This document shows positions 22,336 through 23,255 of a DNA stretch of 23,255 nt, piece after piece (within the stretch, counting starts at the first letter, position 1; each line of letters starts with the position of its first letter). A program made the translations under genes and the position numbers. The stretch comes from JBHENC01 sp051000345 (GTDB lineage Bacteria > Acidobacteriota > Blastocatellia > Pyrinomonadales > Pyrinomonadaceae), in contig JBPCOJ010000084.1 in NCBI GenBank assembly GCA_051000345.1, forward strand, positions 1 through 23,255, given 5' to 3'. The notes beneath the pieces are model-generated. The model ran no database searches. It was not told the origin of the DNA and saw nothing but the letters and a program-made list of their open reading frames with translations.

Positions 22336-23100
22336 CTATTTGTAGCAATTGCTAGCAGTGCGCACATCAGCGACGAATGAATCTTCATCAATATCTTTAC
22401 TGAAGTTTTTTGGTAAGCTATCAATTGTGAGCGGAACAACTGTATTGTGGTTCAACAAAAAACTACCGTCGCCGCCGAGCGTTTGGTACGCACCGGTGTT
22501 CGGAATAGAATGTAAAAACAAGAGGTAGCGATTGCCAAGTTGAAGCGGCTTGAAAGCTGTGTCCGCTGCGCGAGAAATATGCCCGTTGACTTGAACCGCC
22601 CCACCGGGTCTCGTAATAGTAATACTGCTCTTATCTATATTTTGTGTATTGTTATTTTTCAGAAACTTTTCTACATCTATCTCATAGTCTGTAAATATAA
22701 ACCCGCCATCCTCAGAAAACTGCGAAGCCTTGCTTGTTACCTTGCCCACCACGATGACGTCTGATTTGCAAGCAAGATTCTTCAAGAAGTCTTGTGAGGA
22801 TATATCCGCGTTACTAAGTTCAGTTCCCAGAATTTGAATCTCCGCTCCTTCCTTTGCTGCACGATCACGCAGAGTTTTATTGCTCCCTACCGAGCCTCGC
22901 CCGTTATAAAGTTTGCTATGCTCTTTCTGCTTCTCCGTTATCATGCCTTCTTCTATCGGCGTCGGTTCATCCTTATTAGCGGAACTGTTTTGAGAATGTG
23001 AGCTGTTTTGAGTTTGCCCGCGCAATGCCGCCATTGCACTCACCATTGCGACAGACAAGATGATAAGAGAAATTAGAATTGATTTTTTATGGCTTCGCAT
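22336..23100 (-). CDS. Exported protein of unrecognised family
   Basis: I do not recognise a family for this 254-residue protein. Residues 1-25 form a clear signal peptide (basic start, then I-L-I-S-L-I-I-L-S-V-A-M-V-S-A-M-A-A). A low-complexity Gln/Asn/Ser stretch follows. The main domain (about 105-235) is beta-rich: S-D-V-I-V-V-G-K-V, F-T-D-Y-E-I-D-V-E-K-F-L, I-T-I-T-R-P-G-G, and L-Q-L-G-N-R-Y-L-L-F-L. A strand pattern of this kind suggests a beta-sandwich or OB-like fold, but that is inference. Its AAGGAG lies 6 nt before the ATG at 23098-23100. It is the first gene of a two-gene unit with the metalloprotease-like gene, so it could be an inhibitor, chaperone or partner of it. Base composition is more AT-rich than in the core genes. 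Confidence 0.75.
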   Translation of the reverse strand: MRSHKKSILISLIILSVAMVSAMAALRGQTQNSSHSQNSSANKDEPTPIEEGMITEKQKEHSKLYNGRGSVGSNKTLRDRAAKEGAEIQILGTELSNADISSQDFLKNLACKSDVIVVGKVTSKASQFSEDGGFIFTDYEIDVEKFLKNNNTQNIDKSSITITRPGGAVQVNGHISRAADTAFKPLQLGNRYLLFLHSIPNTGAYQTLGGDGSFLLNHNTVVPLTIDSLPKNFSKDIDEDSFVADVRTASNCYK

Positions 23101-23156
23101 ACGAAACTCCTTCTGGATAGCCTAAGTGATACCTAATGTGTGACTCTTTTTAAGAA

Positions 23157-23229
23157 TCCATTGAACTGAAACCTCTGTAGAATGGCTGGTGACGAAACCA
23201 AGCTATTCTGAAAGGAGCAGTTCAATGGA
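23157..23229 (+). repeat. Long nested hairpin covering the start of the right-edge ORF
   Basis: TCCATTGAACTG (23157-23168) and CAGTTCAATGGA (23218-23229) are perfect 12-bp arms. Inside them, AGAATGGCTGGT and ACCAAGCTATTCT form a second imperfect stem. The ATG (23225-23227) lies in the outer right arm and the AAGGAG (23212-23217) just inside it, so in RNA the structure would hide the translation start. It may be an insertion-sequence end or a regulatory leader. Confidence 0.7.
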
Positions 23230-23255
23230 CAGAGACACTTTTATCATTACTGTTT
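23225..23255 (+). CDS. Start of a truncated gene at the window edge, possibly a transposase
   Basis: Only ten codons are present: M-D-R-D-T-F-I-I-T-V, then the window ends. AAGGAG lies 7 nt before the ATG, so it is a real translation start by appearance. From memory, a start with acidic/basic residues followed by x-F-I-I-T-V resembles several DDE transposases (IS982- or IS4-like), but ten residues cannot prove this. The preceding nested hairpin would fit an insertion-sequence left end. It is divergent from the exported-protein pair. Confidence 0.4.
   Translation, partial: MDRDTFIITV

Noticed and set aside
22323..22439. Longer start for the metalloprotease-like protein
   Set aside because: It would overlap the upstream exported-protein gene by more than 100 nt and place the signal peptide far from the N-terminus.

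Overview
The window looks like chromosomal DNA from a moderately GC-rich Gram-negative bacterium. Acidobacteriota, perhaps class Blastocatellia, is my best guess. That placement is an inference from the gene set (futalosine menaquinone genes, an intact rod-shape operon with a huge Rne/Rng ribonuclease behind it, FecR-type proteins) and from codon use. No rRNA or tRNA gene was seen to confirm it.

Left part (1-2597, minus strand): a PaaI-type thioesterase and a YbjQ-type protein overlap by 4 nt. Upstream of them lie an alkyltransferase-like DNA-repair protein, a HEAT-like gene broken by one in-frame TGA, and a cyclase/kynurenine-formamidase-like hydrolase. A 200-bp divergent gap then leads to the plus-strand set mqnA, a soluble PAS histidine kinase and mqnC (2798-6078). 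mqnA and mqnC encode two steps of the futalosine route to menaquinone.

Middle (6159-7735, minus strand): a small accessory patch with a toxin-antitoxin pair, whose PemK/MazF-like toxin is frameshifted, and a GIY-YIG nuclease with an unrecognised N-terminal domain. Next come the RNase E/G-family gene (7747-10872), with a disordered insert of about 555 residues in its S1 domain, and an 870-nt stretch without a credible gene.

Rod-shape block (11743-17618, minus strand; transcribed mreB, mreC, mreD, mrdA, rodA): every gap between these five genes holds a short tract with 7-bp periodicity. Each gap uses a different word, and three of the four tracts fold into inverted repeats that nearly fill the gap. 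Upstream of mreB, on the same strand, are a GAF-GGDEF diguanylate cyclase and a membrane-anchored FecR-domain protein.

Right part (20883-23255): a good intrinsic terminator, then two exported proteins in tandem (a metzincin-like metalloprotease with calcium-binding repeats, and an unrecognised secreted protein). The first ten codons of a plus-strand gene, possibly a transposase, run off the edge behind a long hairpin. This end looks more AT-rich than the core and was probably acquired.

The most unusual signals are the heptamer-periodic inverted repeats between the rod genes, the repeated F-[EQ]-R-[IV] peptide in the ribonuclease insert, and two broken genes whose reading frames are otherwise intact.
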